From JAJFUE01 sp041687335 (GTDB taxonomy: Bacteria > Sumerlaeota > Sumerlaeia > MVZB01), in assembly GCA_041687335.1 (NCBI GenBank), contig JAWLCE010000013.1, forward strand, positions 45,352 through 109,351: a stretch of 64,000 bases of DNA. Reading direction: 5' to 3'. Both the position numbers and the translations under genes were made by a program. The notes beneath the pieces were generated by a model, which did no database searches, had not been told where the DNA came from, and saw only the letters and a list, made by a program, of their open reading frames with translations. Below are positions 49,812-59,505 of the stretch, piece after piece; positions within the stretch are counted from its first letter, which is position 1; every line of letters starts with the position of its first letter.

Positions 49812-50249
49812 ATGAGCCAGCCAAAGATCGTCGCGCACGTCCACTTCAGCCTCGAAAAGCGCGGCAAGCGCCGCCTGCTGCCCGGCCGCGCCCCCGAGCC
49901 GGTCTGTGATCCTGGCCAGGGCAACATCCCGCGCCTGGCGCGGCTGATGGCGCTGGCGATTCACTTCGAGGGCCTGCTCGAGCGCGGCGTGGTCAAGGAC
50001 ATGGCCGAACTCGCCCGCCTCGGCCACGTCACCCGCGCCCGCATGACCCAGATCATGAACCTCCGCCTCCTCGCCCCCGACATCCAGGAAGCCCTGCTCG
50101 ACCTGCCCCCGACCAAGAAGGGCCGCGACCGGCTCCAATACCATCACATCCAGCCGCTGACGGTCACGCCCAGTTGGCGGCGGCAAAGGGAGATGTGGAG
50201 AGCCTGTTTGTGCAGGTTAATACAGCATTGCCTTACACCTATAGCATAA
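49812..50249 (+). CDS. HTH protein of the serine recombinase operon
   Basis: 145 residues. The core (NIPRLARLMALAIHFEGLLE; VVKDMAELARLGHVTRARM; TQIMNLRLLAPDIQEALLDL) is a KorB/ParB-like helix-turn-helix typical of the third gene of DUF2924-recombinase operons. It may act as excision factor or regulator. The last 16 residues (from ACLCRLIQ) follow the point where this copy and the frameshifted copy at 55452-55844 diverge, so the native C-terminus may have been replaced. The start is 12 nt after the recombinase stop, with AAGGTAGGAAGG upstream. The prophage probably ends near here. Confidence 0.75.
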   Translation: MSQPKIVAHVHFSLEKRGKRRLLPGRAPEPVCDPGQGNIPRLARLMALAIHFEGLLERGVVKDMAELARLGHVTRARMTQIMNLRLLAPDIQEALLDLPPTKKGRDRLQYHHIQPLTVTPSWRRQREMWRACLCRLIQHCLTPIA

Positions 50250-50271
50250 TATTCCCATCCTAAGATGCACG

Positions 50272-52056
50272 CTACATCCTTGAATAATCAGAACAAAGAG
50301 GCACTGCTCTACGAAAGCTCTCAGCCTCATCTGCCCAAACAACGAGAGCATCTGGGTTAACCACGCCTTCCGAACCATCCTTCAGTTGTTCTGCCGACAA
50401 AAGTTTTTCTACGTGCTCCATGTTCAATTTGCTGACAACAGGACGCAGAAACTGTACCCATAAGGAATCCCACACACTCTTGCGTAGTTCCTGAAAGGCA
50501 TCATTGACAATTGCAACTCGTTTTCGATGCTCCTTTTGCCGGTCGAAAATGTTTTTGACTACCCCCACGGTAACACCTGCGAGGAGCAGGGGCGGCACAA
50601 TTGCTGAGAGAGCACTGCCAATACTGATGAAAGCAGCATTGGCTCCTAGCCACGCGGAATAAGCGGCTAATGCTGTACCGGCCCCTCCCCATACTGCCGT
50701 TTCCCTCAGGACGGGTTCCCACTCAGGGTCTGACCCTAAATCCCCCAATGTTTTCGCCATATCTCCGAGGTGCGTTGACAAAGCACTCTCGTGTGCGGCG
50801 GTGTTCTCGTCGGATGCCCCTGCATTCAGGAGAAGGTTCTGCAATTCCCGACCTTCTCGGCGCCATGCGTCCTCCATCCATATCTTGATATGGTTCACTA
50901 AAGCGGGCTGGATCTCATTCTGCATACGCGGACCAATGCTCTCGAACATAGAAGCCACCTCCGCCTGAAGTAGAGAGATCTCCTCCTTCTTCTTAACGTG
51001 AACCGAAGAAAGAATGCCTTTGGATTTGGCAGATTCGGCTAGATCAAGAAGGCACAGGTGTTCAGTGTTGAACAGTTCCTCAAATACGTATTTTCGAACT
51101 TTGCTCTCGACTTCATCCGTGACGAATTGGCCGGCACGGACAATGCGCGTATTTAATGTTTCTCGCTTCGCCTTGGAAATTTCGGCCGCCTCACGCCGAG
51201 CCCGATGAAGTTCTGCCGACGAATGTAAAAGCACATCTATCTGAGCACAGGCACTTTTCAGTTTCGTATCATCCGGGGCTGAAGCGAATCCCTCAAGCCG
51301 CTTTCGAAGCTCTTTAACGCCGTCATCACTTCCTTCCATTGCTCCCTTCGCGTTCGTGGGCAAGGTGACATCCACATTCCAAGCGTCGAGTCGATCCTCG
51401 AACTCCTGCAAAACAAGATCGACATCCCCGACAAGCTCGTCGACCCGGTTTACGACTGCAATTACTGGCCGCCCCGTCCTCGCCACCCGCTCAAATGATT
51501 CAAGCACATCTTGCGCGCCGGCATGATGAGCGTTAAAGACCCACACAACGGCATCAAGTCTGGCGATTTCCTCCAACGTCTTGTTACTCAGCGACTCGGA
51601 CATCGATGCGAGCCCTGGGGTATCGAGGATCTCGATAGCCTCCAATCCGGAGAGTGGAAGCGCCAACTCTACCCGCTCGATTGAACTGGCGAACTGGACA
51701 TCGCCGCGATGTTTTTCGAGAAGGTTGAAAAGGTCGGCCGGCGTTGCCTTCTCGCGACGCCCGTCACTATAGACGATGATTCCTTCGCCTGGCCCATGGC
51801 GTAAATACTGGACGACGGCTGTTGCCTCGAGAACGTCAGTTGGGGATACCGTTTCGCCAATAAGTGCGTTTACCAAAGTCGATTTTCCAGCCTTGACTTC
51901 GCCCAATACCGCGATCCGGACAGGGCTGGCGAGATACTGTTTCAGGCGAATGGCCTCGCGAACCATTGGTCCGATAGCCTTGTCGTTCAATTTGGCCAAG
52001 GGAGACCTTCCGATCAGTTGAACGCCATCGTAAATCCAATTTACAAGGCTCATCAT
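50272..52056 (-). CDS. Dynamin-like GTPase (third gene of a three-gene module)
   Basis: 594 residues from the ATG at 52056 (AGGAGG 7 nt upstream), overlapping the upstream stop (ATGA). GTPase motifs: G1 GEVKAGKST (52-60), G3 DTPG (145-148), G4 NRVD (203-206). A long helical stalk follows, then hydrophobic segments around residues 450-500 (WLGANAAFISIGSALSAIVP) able to insert in membrane. This is the architecture of bacterial dynamin-like proteins such as LeoA. Known roles of the group include membrane remodelling and, for some, protection against phage lysis. Less GC-rich than the phage genes. Confidence 0.85.
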   Translation of the reverse strand: MMSLVNWIYDGVQLIGRSPLAKLNDKAIGPMVREAIRLKQYLASPVRIAVLGEVKAGKSTLVNALIGETVSPTDVLEATAVVQYLRHGPGEGIIVYSDGRREKATPADLFNLLEKHRGDVQFASSIERVELALPLSGLEAIEILDTPGLASMSESLSNKTLEEIARLDAVVWVFNAHHAGAQDVLESFERVARTGRPVIAVVNRVDELVGDVDLVLQEFEDRLDAWNVDVTLPTNAKGAMEGSDDGVKELRKRLEGFASAPDDTKLKSACAQIDVLLHSSAELHRARREAAEISKAKRETLNTRIVRAGQFVTDEVESKVRKYVFEELFNTEHLCLLDLAESAKSKGILSSVHVKKKEEISLLQAEVASMFESIGPRMQNEIQPALVNHIKIWMEDAWRREGRELQNLLLNAGASDENTAAHESALSTHLGDMAKTLGDLGSDPEWEPVLRETAVWGGAGTALAAYSAWLGANAAFISIGSALSAIVPPLLLAGVTVGVVKNIFDRQKEHRKRVAIVNDAFQELRKSVWDSLWVQFLRPVVSKLNMEHVEKLLSAEQLKDGSEGVVNPDALVVWADEAESFRRAVPLCSDYSRM

Positions 52057-53972
52057 CCAAATACCTCCTGAGTGGTCACTGTCAGTGTATTTAAGCGTCC
52101 GATCAACAGTCCAGGTGCTCCAACATTTACCCATGGCCGTTTAGCGAGAGTTCTGAGTTTCATGAGATTCGGTTCGATATCGGCTGCCCGATCAGTGGGC
52201 ATGTGTGCATCGGCAAAGGTGTGTTCCAAATGATTCAACATTGATGATTGAGCGTCCTCAATCAAAGCCTTTCCCCATTTCTTCGCACTTTCCTTGTTTG
52301 CGCTGAAAGATTGTCTTACCTGCTTTGTGAGGGTCTCCCGCTTGCCTCCCGAAATTCGTTCCCATAATCCACTAACAACTCTCCAGAACCCTGGTTCAAT
52401 CATCGGCACACGAAAGGTCTGATGACTCAGGCTTTGCCCAGAGAAGGACGGCATAATTGAAGTGGTGTGTATAAAATCGAGGTATTTGTATTCAGAGAAG
52501 CATGCTGTCTGTTCAGATTTCTCGATAAGACGTTCTCGAATTCTTCGGATTTCGGATATGCCTTCTTGGTAAGCTCGATCAACCTTTGTGATCTCGAGTA
52601 TGTCGTCATTAAGTCGCCGCATTTGTTCGGATTCTGACTCAATGTCCCAGAGACCAAGTAACCGGACTTTGATGTTTTGCTCGATCCTTGGCAGATGGTC
52701 AGATACCCAAGTATCAATCATGCGAATAATTGACGTACTGGCCTCCTCGCAGGCAGAGATGATCTGACGCTTTCTTCGATCATAATCGTCCAGATCCTGC
52801 ATCAATTGGTTGTGATATTTGTCGAGAATCTCTATGCTTTCCCGTTCATAACAGGATTGGCCTTCGCAACGGGATCTCATTCTTAGCTCCCCAGCCGTGC
52901 GCCTAAAGACCCGATCGATAGCTTCACGGAGTTGAATTAGGCCCGACCGCTCACGTTCGTGGCCATTCGCATCCGGCCTCGCGTCATATGCCGAGAACGC
53001 AATAATCGTTGAAAAGAGTCCATCAAATCGGTTTGATGCGTCCGCTATTACACGTTGTACGGCATCCTCTCCCTTGTCTTTACGGACCAAATCAATTCGG
53101 TTCAGCACGCCTACTACGTTTTCTGAGGTTCCGCCCAGCTTTTTAAAAGATGTTTCAATATCTTCCAGCGCCTTCATTGTACCGGCTGCGGCGATCACCT
53201 GAGCATCAATGATCCAAAGGACACCGTCGGCTCTTGAGTAGTAGTCGCGTGCGCGTTGATCGACTTGATCGCGACGCTGACTTCCCTCTCCGCCCATCGG
53301 GTCCTCCTGATTCAGCCCCGGGGTATCAACAAGCCAGATTCCGTCAAAAGCCAAATGATCGACTACTCCCCATCTTGCCTCGATATATGGTGAATGATAG
53401 AGATTGTCCCTTTGAAGCTTCATCTTGAGTTCTTCGCGGGCTGGGAGATCAAGATTATCTCGCAAACGCTTGAATTCTTCTCGAACACGTTGTTCGCTTT
53501 CCCGTCGCTTTCTTTCATCTTCAGCAATGATTGCAGCAAGTTCGATCGCAGATCCATTCCTGACATTGCCGTGATAATCATGGAGTGAGCAGGTATCACT
53601 TTTTGGCATATAGACGTCGACGCGCCAAGTACAAGGAATGACCTGAACCTCGGCCACATTTGCGCTTACAAGGGCGTTTATCGTTGATGATTTGCCTGAT
53701 TTTCCTGGCCCTACTACATAAAGTCGAAAAGGTCCTTCCGCATCTCGTCCATTTTGAAGTATTTCATTCTTTAACCGTTCAAGCTGATCGAACTTGGGGC
53801 GCAGCTCCCGTCCTGCTACGCTCCGGATTCCTCGAAGCATTTGATCAATGGCTTCCGCAAAGCTCTGGCATCGGCATTTTAACAACCGAAGATCACCCAC
53901 AGGTCGGCTGCGTTCCAACCGCCGGAATATATTAATAGCCAACTCTTCCGCGATTAAAACCTCGGTTGCCAT
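52053..53972 (-). CDS. Dynamin-like large GTPase (second gene of the module)
   Basis: 639 residues. G1 GPGKSGKSS (88-96), G3 DTPG (216-219), G4 NRID (291-294), with a long helical insertion between G1 and G3 (residues 150-190). The C-terminal half is helical stalk with a short hydrophobic patch (IMPSFSGQSLS to GFWRVVSGLW) that could be a paddle. Paired dynamin-like GTPases encoded in tandem commonly form hetero-oligomers. It begins 7 bp after the coiled-coil gene and overlaps the next GTPase gene by 4 bp. Confidence 0.85.
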   Translation of the reverse strand: MATEVLIAEELAINIFRRLERSRPVGDLRLLKCRCQSFAEAIDQMLRGIRSVAGRELRPKFDQLERLKNEILQNGRDAEGPFRLYVVGPGKSGKSSTINALVSANVAEVQVIPCTWRVDVYMPKSDTCSLHDYHGNVRNGSAIELAAIIAEDERKRRESEQRVREEFKRLRDNLDLPAREELKMKLQRDNLYHSPYIEARWGVVDHLAFDGIWLVDTPGLNQEDPMGGEGSQRRDQVDQRARDYYSRADGVLWIIDAQVIAAAGTMKALEDIETSFKKLGGTSENVVGVLNRIDLVRKDKGEDAVQRVIADASNRFDGLFSTIIAFSAYDARPDANGHERERSGLIQLREAIDRVFRRTAGELRMRSRCEGQSCYERESIEILDKYHNQLMQDLDDYDRRKRQIISACEEASTSIIRMIDTWVSDHLPRIEQNIKVRLLGLWDIESESEQMRRLNDDILEITKVDRAYQEGISEIRRIRERLIEKSEQTACFSEYKYLDFIHTTSIMPSFSGQSLSHQTFRVPMIEPGFWRVVSGLWERISGGKRETLTKQVRQSFSANKESAKKWGKALIEDAQSSMLNHLEHTFADAHMPTDRAADIEPNLMKLRTLAKRPWVNVGAPGLLIGRLNTLTVTTQEVFG

Positions 53973-53979
53973 AGTGCCG

Positions 53980-54735
53980 TCACTTCACCAGTATTGTTAT
54001 TGCCAGAATAATGAACATAAACACCATTATGGTCATTCCGACAGTCAGCTTTTTGTGGACTTCCATGAAATCCGATCGCTCACGCTCGCGGTCGGCTTTC
54101 TTTTCCTCATTCCAGGTCTCCACTTGCGCATGAATAATGGAGAGGTTCGAAGTAACATCGGTCTTCCATGCAACGATTATATTCTCAATCTGGCTTATCG
54201 AATGCTTTACATGTGTGAGGCCTTTGGTGTTGTTTTCCGAGTGTTTCCAATATGAACCCTCCAAATCACCAATTCGACTCGCAAACTGAGCGAACTTACT
54301 CTCGAGTTGTGCATTGTTCGATGCGATCAACTCGTTCGCCTTGCGGAGATTATGAATTTCCTGACTATAGCTGTTTACACCCTTTGCAATTTCCGCAATT
54401 GAAGTCTCCAAATGCGGTATCACGTCCTTGAGTGCCTGCACGTGATTATGAAGTTCTTTACCCATTTCCACTGCATTGCTGCATTCGAGAATTTCTTGGA
54501 GTGATTTTCTAAAAGTGGCGGCATCCGTTTTTAGTCGGTCGATCTCAGTTGCAAGTGTTTCGGCAGCCTCTTTTCCTTGTTGTCCAAGATTCCTTGACAT
54601 GTTTATTGCGGTTTGAGTGAGTGACTTCGTAGTAGCAGTAATCGCTGGATCGACGGTCTCGCTGATAACTCGGCGCCCAACCTCAGTAATAAGACGCTTG
54701 AAGTCCTCCAGTAAGTCGGGGTCTGTATGGTTCAC
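53980..54735 (-). CDS. Tail-anchored coiled-coil protein (first gene of the dynamin module)
   Basis: 251 residues. Long coiled coils (residues 50-215, for example LATEIDRLKTDAATFRKSLQ and LRKANELIASNNAQLESKF) end in a single C-terminal membrane helix (VGMTIMVFMFIILAITILVK). It is probably a membrane-bound adaptor or tether that recruits the two GTPases encoded immediately downstream. No enzymatic motif. Confidence 0.75.
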   Translation of the reverse strand: MNHTDPDLLEDFKRLITEVGRRVISETVDPAITATTKSLTQTAINMSRNLGQQGKEAAETLATEIDRLKTDAATFRKSLQEILECSNAVEMGKELHNHVQALKDVIPHLETSIAEIAKGVNSYSQEIHNLRKANELIASNNAQLESKFAQFASRIGDLEGSYWKHSENNTKGLTHVKHSISQIENIIVAWKTDVTSNLSIIHAQVETWNEEKKADRERERSDFMEVHKKLTVGMTIMVFMFIILAITILVK

Positions 54736-54795
54736 TGGGACACCTCCATTGACCTCATGAAATACGTATTGAAATTGAGACGTAGAACATATTTT

Positions 54796-55302
54796 TCACC
54801 CGAATAGCTCCAATCGGTTTTCATCCTCTGCCGTAGCAGCGTCGATCCGGTCGCCCCACCCCCCGCCGCATGTGCCCGGACGCTCAACCACGGCCAGTCG
54901 GTCGGGCGTACCTCCAGCCCCGCCCATACCGGGTTCAACTCGACGTAGCGGATCGCAGTCCACAGGGTGAGCGCCGTGGAGCGGGGCCGAATGGTAGCGA
55001 TACGCCCACAGATGACCCGTCAGCCCGCGCGCGGCGTGGACGCGCCGGGCATGGGGCTGCTGCACACGCCCGACCGCCGGCAGGTGGATGTGGTTGGTCA
55101 TCAGGCAGTATCCCCAGGTCGCCAGCCCGCAGTCATGCGCCCAGGCTGCCAGGTCGGCCAAGTAAAGTTCGCGCTCGCGATCCTTGTGATAAACCGCCCG
55201 CCGCTGATTGCCGTGATGGTCCACGTGACACACCATCCCCGGCCAAAAACACGCGACATCCTGGTCGTGCGCCAGCTTCACACCTCCCCGCAGCAGATTC
55301 AA
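54796..55302 (-). pseudogene. Frameshifted REP-associated (Y1-type) transposase
   Basis: The N-terminal half (NQRRAVYHKDRERELYLADL, then GYCLMTNHIHLPAVG with the HxH motif of HUH transposases) is readable. After GHLWAYRYHSAPLHGAHP the reading shifts: the conserved RYVELNPVRAGL-type ending is in another frame, seen as NPVWAGLEVRPTDWPW encoded around 54870-54938. It is therefore inactive. It borders the dynamin module on its upstream side. Confidence 0.8.
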
Positions 55303-55386
55303 GGAAAAACAACATCACGAGAGAATTCTATACCTTTCGTAACTCTCCCTCCGCCCCGCCCTTCTCTCTTATTCTCTCCGCACCGG

Positions 55387-55439
55387 GTTGGGATAGTTGG
55401 GGTTGACGCACGGGGGCGGTGGGGTTGGCTTTGTGGCTA
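55387..55439 (+). repeat. 53-bp G/T-rich dispersed repeat, copy A
   Basis: Matches 59234-59286 at 49 of 53 positions in the same orientation (core CGGGGGCGGTGGGGTTGGC). It lies directly upstream of the HTH pseudogene. The pair brackets the YcjF/YcjX region. Confidence 0.7.
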
Positions 55440-55451
55440 AAGGAGGAGACT

Positions 55452-55844
55452 TCACCTTCACGTCCACTTCAGCCTTGAAAAGCGCGGCAAGCGCCGCCTG
55501 CTGCCCCCGGCCGCGCCCCCGAGCCGGTCTGCGATCCCGACCAGGGCAACATCCCGCGCGTGGCGCGCCTGATGGCGCTGGCGATCCACTTCGAGGGTCT
55601 GCTGGCGCGCGGCGTAGTCAAGGACATGGCCGAGCTAGCCCGCCTAGGCCACGTCACCCGCGCCCGCATGACCCAGATCATGAACCTGCGCCTCCTCGCC
55701 CCCGACATCCAGGAAGCCCTGCTCGACCTGCCGTCGACCAAACAGGGCCGCGACCGACTTCAATACCACCATATCCAACCGCTGACGGTGATACCCAGCT
55801 GGCGCAGGCAGCGGGAGATGTGGGCGTCCTGTCGCACGGTATGA
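55452..55844 (+). pseudogene. Second, frameshifted copy of the recombinase-operon HTH gene
   Basis: The DNA closely follows 49834-50200 from the HVHFSLEKRGKRRLLP codons to REMW. A 2-bp insertion in the C-run after CTGCTGCC shifts the frame, and the first codons are missing. The downstream part still reads MARLMALAIHFEGLLARGVV and on to the end. It is the remnant of another recombinase-borne element. With the intact copy at 49812-50249 it brackets the dynamin module. The following 230 bp (55845-56074) hold nothing recognisable. Confidence 0.85.
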
Positions 55845-56074
55845 TCCTGAAGCTCGATTAGAACGGTTAGTTATGTCGGATGCGGCCGATGCTTGCTTCT
55901 CAGGGCAGGCATTCACAACCCTGCCGTTGTGTAAAAAGTGAGTAGGCGCACCGGCTACAAGACCATTTTGTAAAGGCGCTACCCGGGTGAAAGGGGCGTA
56001 TGGGTCCGGAAGAAAATACGACGTCTATACAAAGCATTGACATGAGCCCTCTGGCTGCCTTTGGGGAACTTCCC

Positions 56075-57277
56075 TCATTTCGGTTCAACATCCACCGGCC
56101 GCAGCATCCGAATGGTCGTCTTCCCAAGCCGGTAGATCATATACCCGTTGAGCGACGCCTCGGCGAGTTTTGCGCTGACCGTCCTCATCAGCCCACTTCC
56201 CACGGCGGCTGATAGCTCCTCATTGAACTGATCCGCCAATGAGTCCATCGCCCCTTCGGCCGTTTCTTCTATTATGCCGCTAAGATAGGTGTGCACCACA
56301 GACCGAGCTAGAAGTGTTATCGTTTGACCCCAAGCCGGTCGCACATGATAAACCTGCAGCAGTTCACCGACCAGCTTCATGCATGCATACAGAACGATCA
56401 TCTGGTCCACGATCGGGATCGGCGAAGTCGCCGTTCCAAACGCCACCCTTTTTGCGTACCACTTTATCCGCCGCAACGCTGCCGCGTCCTGCACACCTTG
56501 AAACTGGTCCGCGTATGATGCCAGCCAGACATGGGCGGTCATCGGCGGGTCCACATCCAACAGCCGAGCGCGTGCTTGCACAAGAGAGTTGTGTTCCTGC
56601 TCGGTCATCCCCAGCGCCAGCAAGGTATGTCGTTCGTCCGCGCATGCTGGATCGAACCCATTCAAGTATCCTCGAAGGGTTTCACGCCCCTCCTGCTGGT
56701 GCGCGCGCGCCAGCCGCCTCCACTGCTCGCGCTCGTTTAGCACGCTCAAGGCAGTTAATGGGATTGCCGGTGACTGCGACAGCCGTAGCGCCAGTGCCAG
56801 CATCTTCACTATTATGTAAAGCAAGATCCCTCCGAAAACCAACACCCCTGCCAGCGCCGTCCATGCGTAGGCTCGCGGCATTTCCGCCAGCCCTGTCAAG
56901 AACCGGCTCGTCTCCACCACAACAAACAGTGCCAGCACGCTCGTCACCGCCAGGACCAGCCAAAAGAATGCGCGGCGTATGGATTTCGGAAGCTGAAGTC
57001 CCCCTGCGTCATTCAATGCCTTCAGTTTTCGTGCAAAAGCTTCCCGCAGTTCGGCATCCTCTGCATCGCGATACTCCTGCTTCTCTTCTTTCGTCAATAG
57101 ACGCGCCGCCCCCGGCTTCAAATCCGGCCGTCCCAGTCCGGTGTCCCCCTTGCGAAGAGGTGTCTGGTCCGGCCGCATAACCGCCTGCTGAGCCATACGT
57201 TCGCGTGTCGGCATGGAATATGGATTTCCCAATTGCCCAGACTCCGGGATTGGATCGCCTGTTCCTGTGTCGCTCAT
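56075..57277 (-). CDS. ycjF: YcjF-like/DUF697 membrane protein
   Basis: 400 residues with GGAG before the ATG at 57277. A hydrophilic N-terminus (residues 1-100) leads to two membrane helices (FFWLVLAVTSVLALFVVVET and AWTALAGVLVFGGILLYIIV), then the DUF697 C-terminal domain (VDQMIVLYACMKLVGELLQV to VGSGLMRTVSAKLAEASLNG and YRLGKTTIRMLRP). The family is paired with the YcjX GTPase, and membrane-stress related roles have been suggested; the exact function is not known. 56 bp after the YcjX gene. Confidence 0.85.
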   Translation of the reverse strand: MSDTGTGDPIPESGQLGNPYSMPTRERMAQQAVMRPDQTPLRKGDTGLGRPDLKPGAARLLTKEEKQEYRDAEDAELREAFARKLKALNDAGGLQLPKSIRRAFFWLVLAVTSVLALFVVVETSRFLTGLAEMPRAYAWTALAGVLVFGGILLYIIVKMLALALRLSQSPAIPLTALSVLNEREQWRRLARAHQQEGRETLRGYLNGFDPACADERHTLLALGMTEQEHNSLVQARARLLDVDPPMTAHVWLASYADQFQGVQDAAALRRIKWYAKRVAFGTATSPIPIVDQMIVLYACMKLVGELLQVYHVRPAWGQTITLLARSVVHTYLSGIIEETAEGAMDSLADQFNEELSAAVGSGLMRTVSAKLAEASLNGYMIYRLGKTTIRMLRPVDVEPK

Positions 57278-57333
57278 GAAGATCGCTCCATCACCAGTAA
57301 TAGCTGGCTCTTGTCCATCTACCAGCGCATGAC

Positions 57334-58686
57334 TCAGCGGGTCAGGAAATCAAAAATCTTGTCTAACCCGATATGCAATGGTGGCTTCTGAAAGTTTCGC
57401 GGCACCTCGGGCCACACGTCTTGATAGTTGAAGTCTCCTGGATCCCACTGCTGCGGCCACTCATCCGGTAGCGGTGGGACATGGAATTCCATCAGTTCTC
57501 TTTCTGGATTCTCTTTGAACCGTCGTCCCACCAGCGTTTGGGAGGCCTTACCTTCCTTTGTCGATCGCACCGCTGAACACACGAACCATTCGATCTTTGC
57601 AGACGGCAGCAGGCCTTGGGCCCGTCTCGCCATATCCCGCAGCAGTCGATCGAGCCGTCCTTGATCAATATCCCCCGGCAGCACCAAATCCGCCTTTGCC
57701 GCCACGATTGCAACTCGGTCCAGCTTCGGCCACCGCCAATCCTCAATTTGCCTAAGCAATCCACCGATCGAAGACTCCGATCTCAACGTATCAAACAGAT
57801 CCATTGTTATCTGACGCTCATCATTATATCGGTCCACGCCACCCATCAGCAATGCGGGAACGTCCACCAGCACCACCAGTCGCCGACACTGCGCCAATCT
57901 CCGATACACCGGCAGCACCACCTCGCGCCGGTACTTCCGATACGCCAGGGCCATCTTATCGAAACGCTGGATCTGCATCGATGACAGCGGACAAAACTCC
58001 GATTCAGGCAGCCCAGACTGCCGCTCTTTCGCCAACTCCTCCACATCCTTCCCCTTTGGTGAACCCCCGTCCCGATCCAGTAAAAACGTCGAGGGTGAGA
58101 TAAACGGCTTGAAGCCCAGAATCAGACGCGCCATCACCCGCCGATATTCATGCAACAGCTCGTCAATCTCCACATCTGGCCGCTGCATCAGTTTCAGATA
58201 CGGCTCAATGGCCTCGGCATATCCACTGTCGCTGTTCCAGTGCCTCAGCATGTGGGCGCACCAGTCGTCGTAGTTTGAGTATGCGGCGATCGCTGCGTCT
58301 GCCACCCGCTCACCAGGAAAATCGAACAGATTCAGGCGCTGTCGGAAGAACCGCATGTCTGATCGGTCGTACTCGCATACGAACCGCGACCAATCTGAAG
58401 TCTTGGCCGGCCATTCCTTACGCCGAGAAAGGGCATCCCGATATTGATGGAATGGGAAGGCCTCACGATCCCGTTCCTCCCTCAACTCGCGCCACCCCTG
58501 AATGTTTGTTCTTCCCTCGAGGATGAAACTTGCATCCGCAAATTCCGACAGCTGCCATAGCAACGACGTGAGGAATACTGTCTTCCCGCTATTAGAAAGT
58601 CCCGTCACTCCCACCCTCAGTGTCTTATGAATCTTCATCATGGCATTTTCCGATACCTTTCGCTTGAGCAGTTCACGCTCCGTCAA
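57334..58686 (-). CDS. ycjX: YcjX-like stress GTPase
   Basis: 450 residues. P-loop GLSNSGKT (29-36) followed by VFLTSLLWQL, the YcjX signature; then LNLFDFPGERVADAAIAAYS (G3 region), VLVDVPALLMGG and IVAAKADLVLPGD (G4-like). The TTG at 58686 overlaps the stop of an upstream remnant frame (TTGA). An ATG at 58641, just before KIHKTLRVGVTGL, is the alternative and fits the usual family N-terminus better. It works with the YcjF protein downstream. Confidence 0.88.
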   Translation of the reverse strand: MTERELLKRKVSENAMMKIHKTLRVGVTGLSNSGKTVFLTSLLWQLSEFADASFILEGRTNIQGWRELREERDREAFPFHQYRDALSRRKEWPAKTSDWSRFVCEYDRSDMRFFRQRLNLFDFPGERVADAAIAAYSNYDDWCAHMLRHWNSDSGYAEAIEPYLKLMQRPDVEIDELLHEYRRVMARLILGFKPFISPSTFLLDRDGGSPKGKDVEELAKERQSGLPESEFCPLSSMQIQRFDKMALAYRKYRREVVLPVYRRLAQCRRLVVLVDVPALLMGGVDRYNDERQITMDLFDTLRSESSIGGLLRQIEDWRWPKLDRVAIVAAKADLVLPGDIDQGRLDRLLRDMARRAQGLLPSAKIEWFVCSAVRSTKEGKASQTLVGRRFKENPERELMEFHVPPLPDEWPQQWDPGDFNYQDVWPEVPRNFQKPPLHIGLDKIFDFLTR

Positions 58687-59233
58687 TTCGCCACCATCCC
58701 CAGGTCAATCTCTGTCGCGGTCTCCAAGAAGCGGCCGTTGCGGCACTTGAAAATCTGCCGCTGAATCGCCTTGCGCCGAACCTCGGAGATCTCTATAAGC
58801 GTGGACCCAACCCGGTCCTACTCGTTCCCAGGTTCGCCCGACAAGGAAAGTGAACGCCTGGCGCATCCTCTTCAAGCACCTCATTCGAACTCGGTACGGC
58901 TACAACCAGCAAATAATCCTCGATAACATCCCAAGGATTCAACCGCTAATAGCGAATAACTGGGCCACCGAGCCATTCTGACCGGCCGACGTTGGGCTCC
59001 CCACACTGAGATGTAGCCATCGCAGTCTTACAAGATGAGCGGGACCATGAGGAAGAAGACCAGTCCCTCTATCTCGCCTCACACCGCATCTTGGCCTGAA
59101 TTATCAGGATTTCGAATAGATTTTCCCTGGGCCCCCAAGCGTACTCTCTACCCCCCAAAACGACATTTTGTCAGGTTGGCTATGGGTGCCCGAAAATGCG
59201 ACCGGCGGATTAACAGCGGGGGTCGCGTGGGGC

Positions 59234-59286
59234 GTTGGGATGGTTGGGGTTGGCGCGCGGGGGCGGTGGGGTTGGCTTTGGGGCTA
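59234..59286 (+). repeat. 53-bp G/T-rich dispersed repeat, copy B
   Basis: Same orientation as 55387-55439, 49 of 53 identical. It lies about 290 bp from the tRNA-Asn gene, so the two copies bracket the YcjF/YcjX segment. Confidence 0.7.
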
Positions 59287-59505
59287 GCGGAGAGTTGTCA
59301 TCTGTTAAATCTGTACGGGCATGTTAGCCAGAGGGTCGCCAGTTTCGAGGCGGTTGGCAGAGGGCGGCGAGGGCAAACGTCGGTTTTTGACCCGCCGAGG
59401 CCGGTTTTGGGGCGGCGCCGGCCGCGGGCGTCGGGAGCCCCGGAGAGCATCCGAGAGCGGCCCCTTTCGGCAAATCCTTTAGAATCAACGCGCAGCATCG
59501 GGGCT

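Noticed and set aside
54732..54938. Separate small gene at the end of the transposase
   Set aside because: Its sequence is the missing C-terminal part of the same transposase in another frame, showing a frameshift rather than a second gene.
58801..58960. Coding frame near CRANLGTSRTG on the minus strand
   Set aside because: No start codon, ribosome site or family resemblance; looks like intergenic sequence translated by chance.
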